DNA from: Triatoma infestans
Lineage: Eukaryota; Arthropoda; Insecta; Hemiptera; Reduviidae
Assembly: GCA_011037195.1 (NCBI GenBank)
Contig: JAAEAF010002659.1
Coordinates: forward strand, 1-64,000
Length of the DNA stretch: 64,000 bases
Direction: 5' to 3'
Below are positions 21,840 to 32,997 of the stretch, one piece after another (within the stretch, counting starts at the first letter, position 1; each line of letters opens with the position of its first letter). The notes beneath the pieces are model-generated. The model made no database searches. It saw nothing but the letters and a program-made list of their open reading frames with translations, and was not told the origin of the DNA. A program made the translations under genes and the position numbers.

Positions 21840-22620
21840 ATGAAACCTGATGGTGTTTTTATACAGAAAATCACAAAAAAACTGGAATAACTGATAGTAA
21901 AGTCAAAACTTCCGTTATACCGATTTTTTATCAAATGCGGAATTTTTATAACTTATTTTTACTTTCTCTTACTCCTAGTAAAAGGAAGTATTGGAATCGT
22001 GTCAAATTTTCGACAACGAGTTTTCACCGGAAATATCCGTTTTGAGGTCCCCTGAGTCAAAAAAAGTGGTTTTTAGCAAATGGTGTGAATGTGAACAGCA
22101 TAGCTCTAAAACGAAAAAAAAAACGTAGAAAGTTGAAACGTGATATTCCGTTTAGATATCACCATGGCATCTGACGTGGCTCATCTGTCAAAATTCCTCA
22201 ACCGGAAGTATCACTTTACTTTTTTTTTTACTTTTTTGCATTTTTCTCAAAAATGGCTCCGACGATTTTCTTCAAACTTGGTACATCAACTACACATACA
22301 AAGAGCTACAACTTTTATTTAAAACATTTCTCTGGGAAAATTCATTTAAGTGCACTTTTGGAGGATGGGTGGGGTTACAGCTTCTTCTAAAGTGGTAACA
22401 TAGTTGATTATACAATTCTATCATCCAAACAAAATTAATTAGAAATAAATAGATGCCTAAAATTCCGAGTTTCAGGAAAATTAGTAAACCGGAAGTGCGC
22501 TTTTACTGGACAGTTTTTTCAGTTTTTCACAAATTTCATTAAATTTGGTACACAAATATAAAATTTGTCAATTATAATTTTGAGAACTGCAGTAAGAGAA
22601 AGTTGTGTGAGTGTTTTTTT
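21840..22620 (+). repeat. E-family copy, near full length
   Basis: Order: 'ttactttctcttactcctag' hairpin at about 21958-21988, 'gaggtcccctgagtc', 'gtggtttttagcaaa', 'gtgaacagcatagctc', 'gatattccgtttagatatca', 'ccggaagtatcactttact' (22202), a ~287-bp monomer to the next 'ccggaagtgcg' (22489), then 'gagaactgcagtaagagaaa'. This copy lacks the GT tract. Confidence 0.85.
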
Positions 22621-22772
22621 ATTTTATTTATTTATTTGTAATTTACATCTGTATATAAATAGTAAATGTGCGGAAAGATACAAATCACCAGAGTCACTTG
22701 TGTGGAGAACTCACCCAGCGATCACACTCCACAAGAAAAAAGAAAAACATATGGCTTTACTTAGTTAATAAC
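22621..22772. other. Short unassigned gap
   Basis: AT-rich. Likely the 3' UTR of the Jockey copy plus the E-repeat edge. Confidence 0.4.
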
Positions 22773-23845
22773 TTAGTTATTCGTTAGAGAGTCTCGAGGC
22801 CAGCGGCGTTTCAATCGTCTGGGAGGATTATCTGGAAGGGTAGAGGAACGTAGCTGGCATACTAAAGGATTAGGCTGGCAGAGAGGGACACATGGAACGT
22901 TTTTGTATTTGGTTTTAGCAACTTCGGTTATGCAAGGAATATTGAGGTCTTGATGTAGGGTGAGATTTGATACACAGAAGGGGGCACTGACAATTTTTCT
23001 GATGATTTTGGTTTGGAATGACTGGATTCGGTGGGGATTGGAATTTTTGGTTGAACCCCATAGTTCAATAGCCGTATGTCCACATAGGTTTGAGTAACAC
23101 CAGGTAAATCAGTCTTTTATATTGTAGAGATAGTTTAGATCGTCTGCCGAGTAGTAGTGATAATAGTTTAAATCGTCTGTTGAGGTCTTGTCTTTTTAGT
23201 CGTGTATGGGGGTTCCAGGTGAGCCGTTTGTCGATGTATAACCCTATGTAGCGTACATAGTCAGCAGTTGGAAGAGAAATACCATTAAAATATAGAGGGG
23301 GCAATGTAGTCCGTCTTAATGTAAAAGTAGTGTATTGGCATTTTGTCTCGTTAATTTTTATTCGCCATTTTTTGCACCAGGTTTCCAGTGAGTTTAAATG
23401 GCTTTGAAGATTTCTAAATGCAAACACGGGATCGTTATGCGGGGAGAGGATTGCAGTGTCATCTGCAAAAGTAGAGAGCAGTATGAGGGGAAGTGGGGAT
23501 GTCAGCAGTGTATATAGTGTAGAGAAGAGGACCGAGAATGCTCCCTTGCGGGATGCCAGCTTGGATAGGATATATAGGAGAAATGGCCGAACCAAGGTTG
23601 ACCCAGAAATGTCGACCAGACAAATAGGAATTTAAGATTAGGAAATAGGTACTCGGTAGGACGCCCTTGAGCTTCCACAGCAAGCCCGAATACCAAACTC
23701 TATCAAACGCTTGTGCGACATCAAGAAAGGCACCCGGGCAATACTGCTTCTGCTCAAGGGAAGTTGCAATGGTGTCTACAACGCGATGGCATTGTTCAAT
23801 GGTGGAGTGAAGGGCTCGAAAGCCAAATTGATGGGACCCACCCAC
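22773..23845 (-). pseudogene. Jockey-type LINE reverse transcriptase, C-terminal two thirds
   Basis: Reading leftward: 'HQFGFRALHSTIEQCH', 'FLDVAQAFDRVW', 'GIPQGSILGPLLYTIY', a frameshift, then the catalytic 'STFADDTAIL' (FADD box), 'KINETKCQYTTFTLRR', 'LTWNPHT', 'MWTYGY'. A one-base insertion follows, then 'IELWGSTK', 'RKIVSAPFCVSNLTLHQDL' and 'RWPRDSLTNN' to a stop at 22773-22775. Motif order and the C-terminus are complete; two frameshifts break it. The 5' part lies beyond the insertion at about 23850-24105. Confidence 0.85.
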
Positions 23846-23849
23846 TGGA

Positions 23850-24105
23850 ACCTCCGCCTTACCGGGAGCACGGCCAGGGCGGCCTGCAACGCCTCCATTT
23901 CTCCTTCTAGGCCCCCCCTGACTCAGGAGGTATTCATAGCAATTTAGCAGTAAACGGCTTCTTCATAGCAATTTAAACTCACTGAAATGGGGGACTGTGC
24001 ACAGACGGCTTCACAGTCTGTGAGGAGATGTATCGGAGTTTTCTCCATCTCTCCACAGAATCTGCATGTGCCATCATCTTCCTTAGGTTATAATTTTCTT
24101 ATTAT
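23850..24105 (-). mobile_element. RNase H LINE 3' fragment inside the Jockey copy
   Basis: Minus strand encodes 'CRFCGEMEKTPIHLLTDC', the C..C...H....C knuckle seen near the C-terminus of these LINEs; 29500-29560 encodes the related 'CKFCGEMVATP'. The Jockey sequence is interrupted between 'HQFGFR' and 'ACFLF', which should lie close together. Target duplication not resolved. Confidence 0.65.
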
Positions 24106-24240
24106 TGAAGAAGAGGAAACAGGCGTTTAAGTAAGAGCTGCTCCAAAATTTTACCCATTATGGGCACAACAAATTAATGGGACGATAGGATGAAGGAAGG
24201 TTAACTGGTTTGTTGGGCTTTGGGGCCAATTTCTGGGACT
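24106..24240 (-). pseudogene. Jockey-type LINE RT, upstream piece
   Basis: Minus strand gives 'KPNKPVNLPSSYRPINLL', the conserved 'K...P.....YRPISLL' block that precedes 'HQFGFR' in Jockey-type RTs, followed by 'WVKFWSSSYLN', a shifted version of the usual 'GKILEQLLLKRL'. It is the 5' continuation of 22773-23845. Confidence 0.75.
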
Positions 24241-24289
24241 TATTTAATTATAATTAATTCTAAATAGACGACAAACACAACATAACCAA

Positions 24290-24580
24290 ATAAAAGTTGT
24301 TATAATAAATTAGTTTGATATAATAAGTTAAAGAAAATCGTAAATACCGAAAAAAATTATTTTCAAGTAAAGCGGTCAAACTTCAGATTGACCTATTTTG
24401 ACCAAACTCTCTCTTATTGTCGAGTCTACTGATGGAACTTAAATGAAATATGTTCAAACTTTCTGCAATCATCCATTTTTGAGTTATACTACTCCACCCT
24501 CTCACAGACAAAGATTAATTTTACGGATTCAAGAAAGCCTCAAAACATTTATTTCTGGTAAAAACTCGAAATGGAAAACT
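24290..24580 (-). repeat. E-family fragment
   Basis: Minus-oriented wording 'aaataaaagttgtta', 'aaagaaaatcgtaaatacc', 'gttcaaactttctgcaatc', 'tttgagttatact', 'cctcaaaacatttatttctg'. Older and more diverged than other copies. Confidence 0.6.
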
Positions 24581-25298
24581 TGACATGATCGCAATACATG
24601 AGTAAAGTAAACACGTTTAAGCCGAAGCTGAAAAATTCCTTGGCCAATTTCAGCATTCGGAATTTCAGTTACTAATTTAATGTTCCTTCAAATTGTCAAA
24701 GATGGTTAGAGTTGCAGACTGAATTTCAGAGTATACTGCAGTTTATTATAAAATGACTTTAATGGTTATGTAAAAAAAAAAAAAAATGGGATGAAACTGA
24801 AAAACATTCAGTAAAGTAATCCTAACTTTTTGTTGGTTATCTCCAACTGGAAACTTCTTGCCAGTCTCTAGGTGAAACTAAACTTCGTATACTATTTACT
24901 CACAGAAATGTCTTATCAGTTTTATTTGAAATATTTTTTTTTAGGATAATTGATATGTTTAGAATTTTGCGGGACTGCAAAGTTAAGCATTCCCCCTAAA
25001 GTGGCCTTACTACAAGGGCATCGTTCAATAATCCATATATAACATTAATGTAAAGTATTGCTAGAATTACAGGAGTTTGAAGGAAATCGGAGTGTGACTC
25101 TTGGAGTGCGATTTTACAGAAAGATTCTGAGACTGTGATTTTTTTCGGAAAACGACTCCAACGATTTTCTTTAAAATTCGAATGCTAATTACATTACCCC
25201 TACCTTGCCACCAATTCGTTTAGCCGTTTAGCCGGGAAAGATATCTCACTTTGGGAAAATCTGTGAATTTGCTGAATGGAACGGATTGGACCCAACTA
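24581..25298. other. Unassigned stretch
   Basis: AT-rich, no gene. Two or three weak E-like phrases occur (for example 'ttttatttgaaatattttt' near 24915 and 'aacgactccaacgattttct' near 25152). Confidence 0.4.
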
Positions 25299-25312
25299 AT
25301 CCGTTACGCAAC

Positions 25313-26305
25313 TACTACTACTCCTTTGCGCTACAACTCATTACTGGGTCCTGGCCTGCTCAAGAATCCTACGCTATGATTCTCTATCCTTAGCCGCGAT
25401 CCACCAATTCCGGACGTTCAGCTGTCTTGCATCATTCGCGACCTGATCCAGCCATCTTATTTTCGGCCAACCAACCTTTCTTTTTCCACCCGGTTCAACG
25501 AACAGCACTCTTCTAGAGATGGCAGTTTCTTCCATCCTAACAACGTGGCCTGCCCATCGCAGTCTTGCCAAGTGGATATATTTAGCAACATCCACTTCTG
25601 AATACAACCTTGCAAATTCTTCGTTGTGACGTATCCTCCATTGTACATTTTCCTTGACTGGGCCAAATATCTTTCATAAAATCCTTCTTTCAAAGACGAG
25701 TAGCTTTTGCTCTGTCACTTTAGTCATGGTCCATGCTTCAGCTACATACGTCTGAACTGGGCGTATTTTGTACAGGGTACATTTTGTGGCCCTGGATAAA
25801 TTACAGCTTTTCATGTACCACAGGAGCCCATAGTAGCATTTATTGGCGTTCATGAGCCTCTGGTTTACCTCCAGTTTTACATCATTATCCGCCGTTATCA
25901 CAGATCCCAGGTATTTAAAAACGCGAACCCTTTCAAAGTTGTAATCGTTGACCTGAATGCATGAGCTATACACTCTTGTATCCGTTGTAAGGTACTTAGT
26001 CTTATTCTCATTTACTGCCAGCCCCATGTTTCTTGCTGCCCGGTCTAAGGAGATAAAGGTTTATTCTACAGCCGCTGAAGACCTTCCAATGATACAAATG
26101 TCATCGGCATACGCTAAGATTTGCACGCTCTTACTGAAGATTGTGCCTGTGGTTTCAATTCTGGCATCTCTAATTATTCTTTCCAAATCCAGGTTAAAGA
26201 GAGTGCATGAAAAGGAGTCTCCCTGTCTTAAGCCTTGATCGCATTTGAATTTGTTTGACAGGTCTCCTTGTATCTTGACACAACCGTTACTGCCAGCCAT
26301 AGTCG
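25313..26305 (-). mobile_element. 5'-truncated LINE with 14-bp target duplication and (AGT)n tail
   Basis: 'atccgttacgcaac' occurs at 25299-25312 and 26306-26319, an exact 14-bp duplication. The minus-strand 3' end is a short (AGT)n array, so this lineage tails with a triplet repeat. The unit is 993 bp and begins inside the RT domain. Confidence 0.9.
25341..26304 (-). pseudogene. LINE RT/C-terminal coding remnant, one frame with three stops
   Basis: The frame runs without any frameshift from the 5' junction to a TAA at 25341-25343. It includes 'CDQGLRQGDSFSCTLFN', the catalytic 'LAYADDICIIG', 'FKYLGSVITADN', 'LYKIRPVQTYVAEAWT', 'VQWRIRHNEE' and 'LRWAGHVVRM'. Three in-frame stops interrupt it: TAA near 26061, TGA near 25672, and TAG near 25374, where a Trp codon is expected. 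YADD and 'RWAGHV.RM' point to the RTE/CR1-like LINE group; the clade is inferred. Confidence 0.85.
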
Positions 26306-26319
26306 ATCCGTTACGCAAC

Positions 26320-27715
26320 GGAATCTTGAAAGTTTCGAGGAAAATTACTCAATGAACCTGTAATTTAAGTTGCTGTTGTTTGAGAGGAACTCTTGTTTTA
26401 ATGTTTAATATTAATGATAGTCTAATGTTAGTAGTGTGCAGTATTAATAATTATTACTAAATGAGGGTTAATTTAATATTTTTTTATTTCATTTTTTTTT
26501 ATTTATTTTTTTGAGACTGTATGTAATTTTATTAAATTTCTTGAGGGTTTATTTCCCCACTGAGTTTATACTTATACATTTTTTTCACTTATATGTTTCA
26601 AACTCCGGCAGACGGTAAAAACCAAGCCGATTTAAGTTTTTAGTTAAATTTTTTTTAAAAAAAAGTGTATTTTTGTAATTTTTGTCTATCAAATAAACTT
26701 TTATTACTACTACTACTAACTACATTATATAAATCTATCACTTTTATTTTGAATCATTTTTTTCGGAAAAGTAGATAAAAGGTAGAATCTGGAGAAGCTG
26801 AAGGTTATGGCTATTTCTAAATTGCACAACCAGTATATCTGGGCTTGATTCTAATGCTGGCAAGCGCTCTGAAAAGGTAGCCCAATTCAGCTACCTAGTC
26901 ATAAAAGCTAAGGTGTTTAATGCCTGGCTTTCTATCTTCTATGTAGTAAAGTTATTTTGTGATGTTTAGTAATTCTTTAGTTAAATTCTTTGTTTAAAGA
27001 AAATTTGTGAAAAATTACAGAATTGTGAATATTTCACATCATAGATTATTTTACTATTCGAAGAGCCGCAAAATAACATTATCTTTTGGAAAAGATCAAT
27101 TTCAAGAAAGGATCTCAAAAATTCCATATAAAGGAATAAGTGAAAGGAAAAATTAAAGTTAAGTTAAACAGCAATAAAGGAAATCCTACGTTTAACAACA
27201 TATCACATACCGTTCATTTTCCAGTCGACTAATAATTCCAAGTGCTTATACACCCTTCATTTCCTTCAGTTAGGCAAAAGGGCACAAAGTTAATTCAACT
27301 TCAGATTTAGGATTTACAACTGAGTTGAGTCCAAACATGTTTACAAGAAGGGTGATAGCAATTAATTGCGTTTAAACATCAGCTGTATTAGAGAGGAACG
27401 GGCAGGGGACTGGGGAGTTCTGGTTATAATTGACTTTCACTGTTTTGAGATTGTATTCAGAAACCGGAAGTTGTAAAACTAATCATTCATAAAATATGGG
27501 CAAACAGTTTAAAGGTTTGTATTAAATCGCATAAAACATATTTCTATATGAATAGTTTTCTTCATTATACAAACATCTAAATATATTAATATTTTTTCAG
27601 TTTTATATGTTCACATACACACACATAATATAAACATAAACAAGGTGACAATTTTAACATGCATCATCCATTTGTCCATGGGTAAGTACGCCAGATTGAA
27701 AAAAATTCCAAACGA
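26320..27715. other. Unassigned AT-rich stretch
   Basis: No gene. The part 26480-26730 is almost pure A/T and holds a (TAC)n-like tract near 26704-26716. Confidence 0.45.
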
Positions 27716-28089
27716 TCTACTGTTCAATTTTTTAAGGATTCCAAATATATGATCCATTATTTTTTAAGCTACAAATAAGAGGTTTCGAAACCAACTTTCT
27801 TATTTCGAATTGGACCATATGCTTTTTTTTAACTAATTTTTTTTTTTTTTTTTTTTCATTGAAAAATGGTTATTGAACGAGTAAAATCCATTGAATATTA
27901 GCTGAGATTTCCAATTTTGAATGTAGGGAAGAATTCTCTACCTTCTGGATGCTATTATTCGGTTTTTGAGTTTATAGTCAATTATGGCAAAAACATATAG
28001 CACTTGAGCTGTTCAAAATGGGTACCATTATAATAATATCCGAATCATTGAATCATTAAGATTCGTGAGGATCTGAGGAACTAAGGATC

Positions 28090-28422
28090 CAAATCAATGG
28101 GGATCCGAATCATTAGTTACTCCGTATCTAGGACAAACTAGGGAGGAAGAACTTCATATATACATAGAAGAAGCTACAGAGCTACAGAAGAAGAGTGATC
28201 ACAGTTATTGTCACCAGTTAGCAAACATCATTCTACTTACTTTCTTATACTCAGCCAGTCTGTCTCGCTATCATCATTCTCTAATATCATTCAACAGTGT
28301 AAAGTCCTTCTTTCTATTCATTATAAGAGTGTTCAGCACATCAACCAGTTTATTTCATTACTCTCATAGACTTATCTCTCTAATTTTTCTCCTTCTCACA
28401 TCTACCATAACATCATTAAATA
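28090..28422 (+). mobile_element. LTR-like family D inside the mariner-like element
   Basis: 'aatggggatccgaatcatta', 'gacaaactagggaggaagaa', 'ctcagccagtctgtctcgct', 'cagtgtaaagtccttc', 'gagtgttcagcaca', ending 'ctaccataaca'. Same order as 4745-5100 on the other strand. The open frame 28329-28568 crosses its edge and is not a gene. Confidence 0.7.
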
Positions 28423-28477
28423 AGCACAAACACGTCCTTTTTTTCGGTTTTCACAAAGACTCCACTCATTTCAGAAT

Positions 28478-28812
28478 GAGGACGGATGTTTTCGCAGGCT
28501 TCAGAAATTCTTTCTTTAAGCTCTTCTACAGTTACAACAAAGTTTATTTCTTAGGTATCCTGAGATGAAGTAATCCAGCGGCGTCAGGTGTGGTAAGCGG
28601 GACCGTGCATGTCAATACATTTATCACGTTCAATCTAGATAACGCCTTACTGAAATAACTAAGAAATGAAGATACTTGACTGCGTTCAATATTTCATGGT
28701 AATAATACAGATCTGTAAGTTGTTGATCCCCTATTGCGACCCACATACATTTATCGAAAATATTCTCTGACTCCGTGTCCTGACTTCGTGTAATATCTGG
28801 ATTTTCTTCAGC
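28478..28812 (-). pseudogene. Tc1/mariner-like transposase remnant
   Basis: Reading leftward in mixed frames: 'AEENPDITRSQ', 'AVKYLHFL', a gap, 'HLTPLDYFISGYLRNKL', then 'VEELKERISEACENIR'. These follow the family order of 'W..ENP', 'YL.FL', the third catalytic Asp region 'DLTPLDYFLWGYLK' (its Asp is His-Leu here) and 'ELK.RI..AC..I'. Stops and frameshifts abound, and the first two catalytic Asp regions are gone or unreadable. Confidence 0.65.
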
Positions 28813-29146
28813 CTAAATTTGAAAATCTCACCTAATCAATAATATATTTTTTGTAATTTATACTCCCTAAAATATGTTTTGGCCTTAGACGTAATCTCAA
28901 AAATAATGTAGGATAATAGCAACCAGAAGGTAAAGAATTCCAAACTGAACATCTCAGCGAATGTTTAAAAGAAAAAATCTACATTAAGAATTCAGAAAAA
29001 AATATGTGTTCCCATTTAAAATTAGAAATTTGGTTTCGAAATCGATTTATGCAGCTTAAAAAAAAAAAATGATTGATCACATATTTAGAATCCTTTGAAA
29101 AAATTAAGTAGGGCATAATATAAGTATAGTATAGTAATGCCTATTC

Positions 29147-29287
29147 TTTCAGGCAGGCTTAACGTCCTACTACCAAATTAGATGTCGTAGACGAGGACGG
29201 ACGGAAGCACCTAGTTTACCATTAACATTTTCTAAACGAATATAAAATTTAGTAGTTGTACGCGAGGCTTGAACTGGGGACCTCCCA
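29147..29287 (-). repeat. SINE family S, first part, interrupted by LINE
   Basis: 'ttcaggcaggcttaacg', 'attagatgtcgtagac', 'ggaagcacctagtttacc', 'tctaaacgaatata', then 'gaactggggacctccca', the B-box region in reverse. It breaks at 29287 and resumes at 30146. Confidence 0.8.
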
Positions 29288-30145
29288 GTTTTTGGGGGGT
29301 AAAGGGGCCCCAATGCACTGCGACCCCAGATCTATTGTGCTAAGCCCCTTGGGTGCCATAGGTTAGCCCATAGGCAACATCCCCCATCACGTTAAGATCC
29401 TTAAAAAATTCTAGTACCCTGGCGGGTTCTAAGTTTGGGGCTATATTCCCCTCCTCCTCCTACCCAGGTTTTTAAATGTTCTCTGATGTAATGGAGTTGC
29501 CACCATCTCCCCACAGAATTTGCATGTGTTGTCACTCTCCAAACCCAGCTTTACCTGGTGTTCCCTGAGTCAACAATGCACCCTGAGGAAACCCGTAAGA
29601 ACGCGGAGTTTATTGTTTCTTAGGCTCCGTTGAATTTCTCAAGCAAATCTTAGCCTCAGTCCGGTGAGGGAGTTCCAGAGTTGACACCTCCTTATCTCCT
29701 CCTTCTTCTAAATTTCTTCCAAGAGAAACTGGTCGGTCACCCCACAAAAATGTTCATTAGGCCCTAGAAGCGGTGATGCAGCACCTATTCTTTGGCAGAG
29801 CGTCGGCCATCTCATTCCCTTCAATCCCAACATGCCCTGGCAACCACCAAAGTGTGACTTTATTCTTCCTGCCTAGGGCATTATGTTTACCTAGGCATTC
29901 CCAAACCACTTTAGAGCTGATGACAAAAACGCTCAGTGCTCTAATGGCTGACTGGCTATAGGAAAGGGTTAAATCTCCTGTTTCCTATTTCTCCTATCGA
30001 GGTTATTTTGAACGCATGTTCCAATCGCTTATATCTCCGCCTGGAAGATGCTGGAAAATTTACCCATGGGTCCTAAGTGCTTAGTCCTTGGCCCCAACAA
30101 CCCCGCCTAAATCTCCCCGAGGGTCTTAGACCCGTCCGTATACCA
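29288..30145 (-). mobile_element. RNase H LINE inserted in the SINE
   Basis: 'gacctccca' flanks it at 29279-29287 and 30146-30154, a 9-bp target duplication. On the minus strand it opens at the RNase H domain with 'VWYTDGSKTL' (first catalytic Asp), then 'FQAEI' (Glu), 'LPGHVGIEGNEMADAL' (last Asp), and a 'CKFCGEM' knuckle. Its 3' UTR has 'cacaatagatctggggtcgc', shared with 18740-19345 and 54169-54306. Stops interrupt several parts. Confidence 0.85.
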
Positions 30146-30195
30146 GACCTCCCAATTACCAGTCATACTCAAAAAACCACTACACCAGTAAACCA
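30146..30195 (-). repeat. SINE family S, second part (tRNA-like head side)
   Basis: 'gacctcccaattaccagtca' then 'aaaaaaccactacaccag', matching the reversed head of the copy at 53590 ('cctcccagtgacaagtgca', 'ataaccacgagac'). Confidence 0.6.
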
Positions 30196-30814
30196 CCCCT
30201 ATTAAGTACGGTATCATTTAGACTTTTTTATCTGCTTACTTTCCAGGACAAGTATGTGGGTGGGGGCCTATTAAAATTGTCATCCTATATATTTAAATAA
30301 TATTAATATTATTTATAAAGTCATTTAAATAATATATTCTGTTAATAAATTTTTACGTTCACAATAATTATTCAAAGAAATTAAGCGGATTAAGACCACT
30401 CAATCAAACACACATGTCAATTACACGTTCAATCTCGAATTTTTCCCCCATATAGCAGCTTTATTTAAACCATTCATCTGTGAATAAACATAACAAAAAT
30501 CATACCAGAGAATCTGCCAGATTAAAAGGGTTAAGTCATAAAAGGTAAACTCTTGATTTTTTTCACTTCCTGTATAGTAAAAAGTGAAAAATATTCTTCA
30601 GAATTCAGTAGGGTTTTTTTTTTTAGACTGATCTATCGTCGAGTTTTATGAATGGATTTTTATATTTAACACCGGAATTAGTTCTGGCAAAATTTTCACT
30701 GGAGATATAGACCAAGTAAAGCTTACGCTAATTTTGACTAAAAACTTATGTTAAAGTAATTAGACAGTTCATTAAAAAAAAAACAAACAAAAAAACAGAA
30801 TGTTGTATATGAAA
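30196..30814. other. Unassigned stretch
   Basis: AT-rich, no gene or clear repeat. Confidence 0.4.
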
Positions 30815-31424
30815 TGTTATTGGTGTTGTTGTGTTAAGTGTTTGTAGTAGCACGAGCGGTTTAGTAAAAGGGCTTGTAAGTACTCGTATATATGTTTAAG
30901 AGAGAAGTAATAAGAATAATTAAGAAAACGCTGGTAGATTAAATTAAATATATTCTTTAAAGATATTTAAAATGCTATTCAATAACACAGCAATATTAAT
31001 TAATTTACTGAATTCAGTTGGAATAAACTCTTATGTTATAACTTAAAACTGGCACAATCCTGATTTGTTCTGTAGATAATACAGGAAGATCAGGAATAGA
31101 TCATTGGTTAATCTAGAATAAATGTTAATCTCTATCACTGGCATGAGTTTATGAGAGCGATTCCTGAAGCAAGTGTTCTGGCTTTGAAAGCAGAATGCAG
31201 ACTGTCTTGAAGGAATGCCCTCTCTAACGGGGGATTTTCCTTTAAAAAACAGTTGGCCAAGTGGCATTGTATTAATTTAACAGATTCTTGCGCCTTTGTC
31301 TCTTAGTTTGCATGGGCCTAGATTGTAGTATTATACCTGGCTCTATCCCCATCACTAAATACACTATTTGAACTATCTAATTTTCACAAAAATATTATTT
31401 TTTCCATTTCTTTCTCCCACTACA
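30815..31424 (+). mobile_element. LTR-like family A, full-length reference copy
   Basis: TGTTATTGGTG... to ...CTCCCACTACA, about 610 bp. Landmarks: 'agcacgagcggtttag', 'aaagggcttgtaag', 'aactcttatgttataactta', 'gcgattcctgaagc', 'ctaacgggggattttcc', 'acagttggccaagtggcatt', 'gattcttgcgcctttgtctc'. Other copies: 13739+14865, 38715, 40959, 57258 (plus), 60050 and 63872 (minus). No protein coding and no clear target duplication; LTR status rests on the TGT...ACA ends. Confidence 0.65.
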
Positions 31425-31589
31425 TATAACTTCAGAATGGAAATAACGTTTCTGGATTAAATAACAAAAAAGTATGCAGTGTCTACATTCTACATTCATG
31501 CAGTGTCAGTTTAACGCAGTTAGTGCTTAAACTATTCCAACAAATAATATACAAGTTTTCACTTACTACTGTTGCTGTAACCGAAATTA

Positions 31590-31815
31590 TTTGGTCGTAT
31601 CACATTTTTGAAAGTGTGTTTTCATTGGAAATACATGTTCCAAAGTCCAAAAACGGACCGTACAAAATAGAGATCATCCGAAGTGAAGCTTTGGTTAAAA
31701 TCCATCAACCGGAAGTGCGACTTCACAGAGATTTTTTTTCTAGTTTTTCCTGATTTTTTTTTATGAAAATATTTAACGATTTTCATTCAGCTTCCTGTAT
31801 TATCTACAGATATAA
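31590..31815 (+). repeat. E-family fragment
   Basis: 'ttttcattggaaatacatgt', 'aaaatccatcaaccggaagt', 'cgacttcacagag', 'tttaacgattttcattcagc'. Contains one monomer box. Confidence 0.65.
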
Positions 31816-32668
31816 GTAAACTTTATCACAATAGTCTATGAACGCCCAAGGCTTGCCAGAGAGCGATTTCTATTGGGGAGAGCAAATGGTATGCACATGG
31901 CGGTTCCCACCACAGTTCAGTTCTAGCCTCCGCTACCTAGTTTGCTAAAACTGTAGCGGCCCACTTTTTCTCAATATTCTGGGTTAATACCATCTTTGCA
32001 GTCAGGGAAATCGAACCCTGAATAGGAGTGCGCTAGGTAGTTTGAGAAAACAAGCCAAATCACTGTCATTTTTTAATAAAAATACTTATTTTCTCTGCAA
32101 AGGAATGTTGCTTTTTTTTAGGAATACTGTTTTTTTTTTTTTACCATAACTCGTCTTTTATCTTGAATATAATAGAGATTAGTAGTGGATTTAAAACCTC
32201 GATTATTCTTTCGATTCAGTGCAAATCAGACACACTAGTTCTCACTTTTGAACTGATCAAACCACTAACTAAACACATAACAACATAACAATTACAAAAA
32301 ATCGCAATGCTTAAGAAATTCTATCACTGGTGACTGACTACCTACTAACAAAGAAACCCGTGAGGACCAATTCATACTAACCCTGCTGAACCTACAAATT
32401 TCTAACTACCTGACAAAAATTACATAATAGAGTAATAGATGATATTTATTTCTTTTTTGTAATTCTTATTTTTTCCTCATTTAAACTTGAATTCTTTGTT
32501 TCCTTTAAATGAATAAAGAAACATATCAAGTGGCATGTGGACAACAGCTATAAGACTTTTTGTAATACAGGAATGATACTATCCTACAGCTGCAGCTGCC
32601 ACACACTGTGACAGAGTTCCTTTGGCACTACTCTTAGAGCAGAACTAACTATTGGAACTAATATATCG
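31816..32668. other. Unassigned stretch
   Basis: No gene. Around 31850-32045 the sequence is less AT-rich and resembles a decayed tRNA-derived repeat ('gaaatcgaaccctgaata' on the minus side), too weak to name. Confidence 0.35.
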
Positions 32669-32815
32669 GAGATATTTTCCATGATAATCTGCTTCTTTTT
32701 CTGTGGTCATAGACCGGTTTAGGACGTTTGCCCATCATCAGGTGTTTTTTTTTTATAACAGTGTGATAACATAGACTTGCACAGAGCAAATTTAGTTGAT
32801 ACACTCTTTGATTTG
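32669..32815 (-). mobile_element. H unit, minus partner of a head-to-head pair
   Basis: Minus-strand hammerhead at about 32705-32744 has CTGATGA, but GAAA has become TAAA and stem I is broken by a G-to-A change after the cut site, so it is probably inactive. Its 'gcacagagcaaatttagttg' end faces the partner at 32826. Confidence 0.75.
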
Positions 32816-32825
32816 ACACTTTTGA

Positions 32826-32997
32826 GTGAATCAACTAAATCTCTGTGTGCAAAGGCTATATTATCACACCGTTTTGACAAAAACATCCTGATGATGGGCG
32901 AACGACCGATACCGGTCGATGACCACAAAAATAAGCAGGCTATCACGGAAAATATCTCTGATGCTTTCCAGCTCTGTGGAACCAACCACAAGGTACT
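32826..32997 (+). mobile_element. H unit, plus partner of a head-to-head pair
   Basis: Starts 'tcaactaaatctctgtgtg'. Hammerhead at about 32883-32922: CTGATGA (C3 at 32888), hairpin GGGC-GAAC-GACC, GATA in place of GAAA, ACCGGT, C17 at 32917. The changed invariant A should abolish cleavage. Ends 'gctctgtggaaccaaccaca', immediately followed by a LINE C-terminus on the minus strand. Confidence 0.75.

Larger units (their letters stand above)
27716..29112. mobile_element. Tc1/mariner-like element with long inverted arms, LTR inserted
   Basis: Left arm 27716-27990 matches right arm 28893-29112 in reverse: 'ttttttaaggattccaaata', 'gatccattattttttaagct', 'ggtttcgaaaccaa', 'attctctaccttctgg' and 'tgctattat'. 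A transposase remnant lies between (minus strand), together with an LTR-D copy. Arms above 200 bp are much longer than the ~30 bp of classic mariners and resemble 35620-37097. Exact ends and target site are unclear. Confidence 0.65.
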
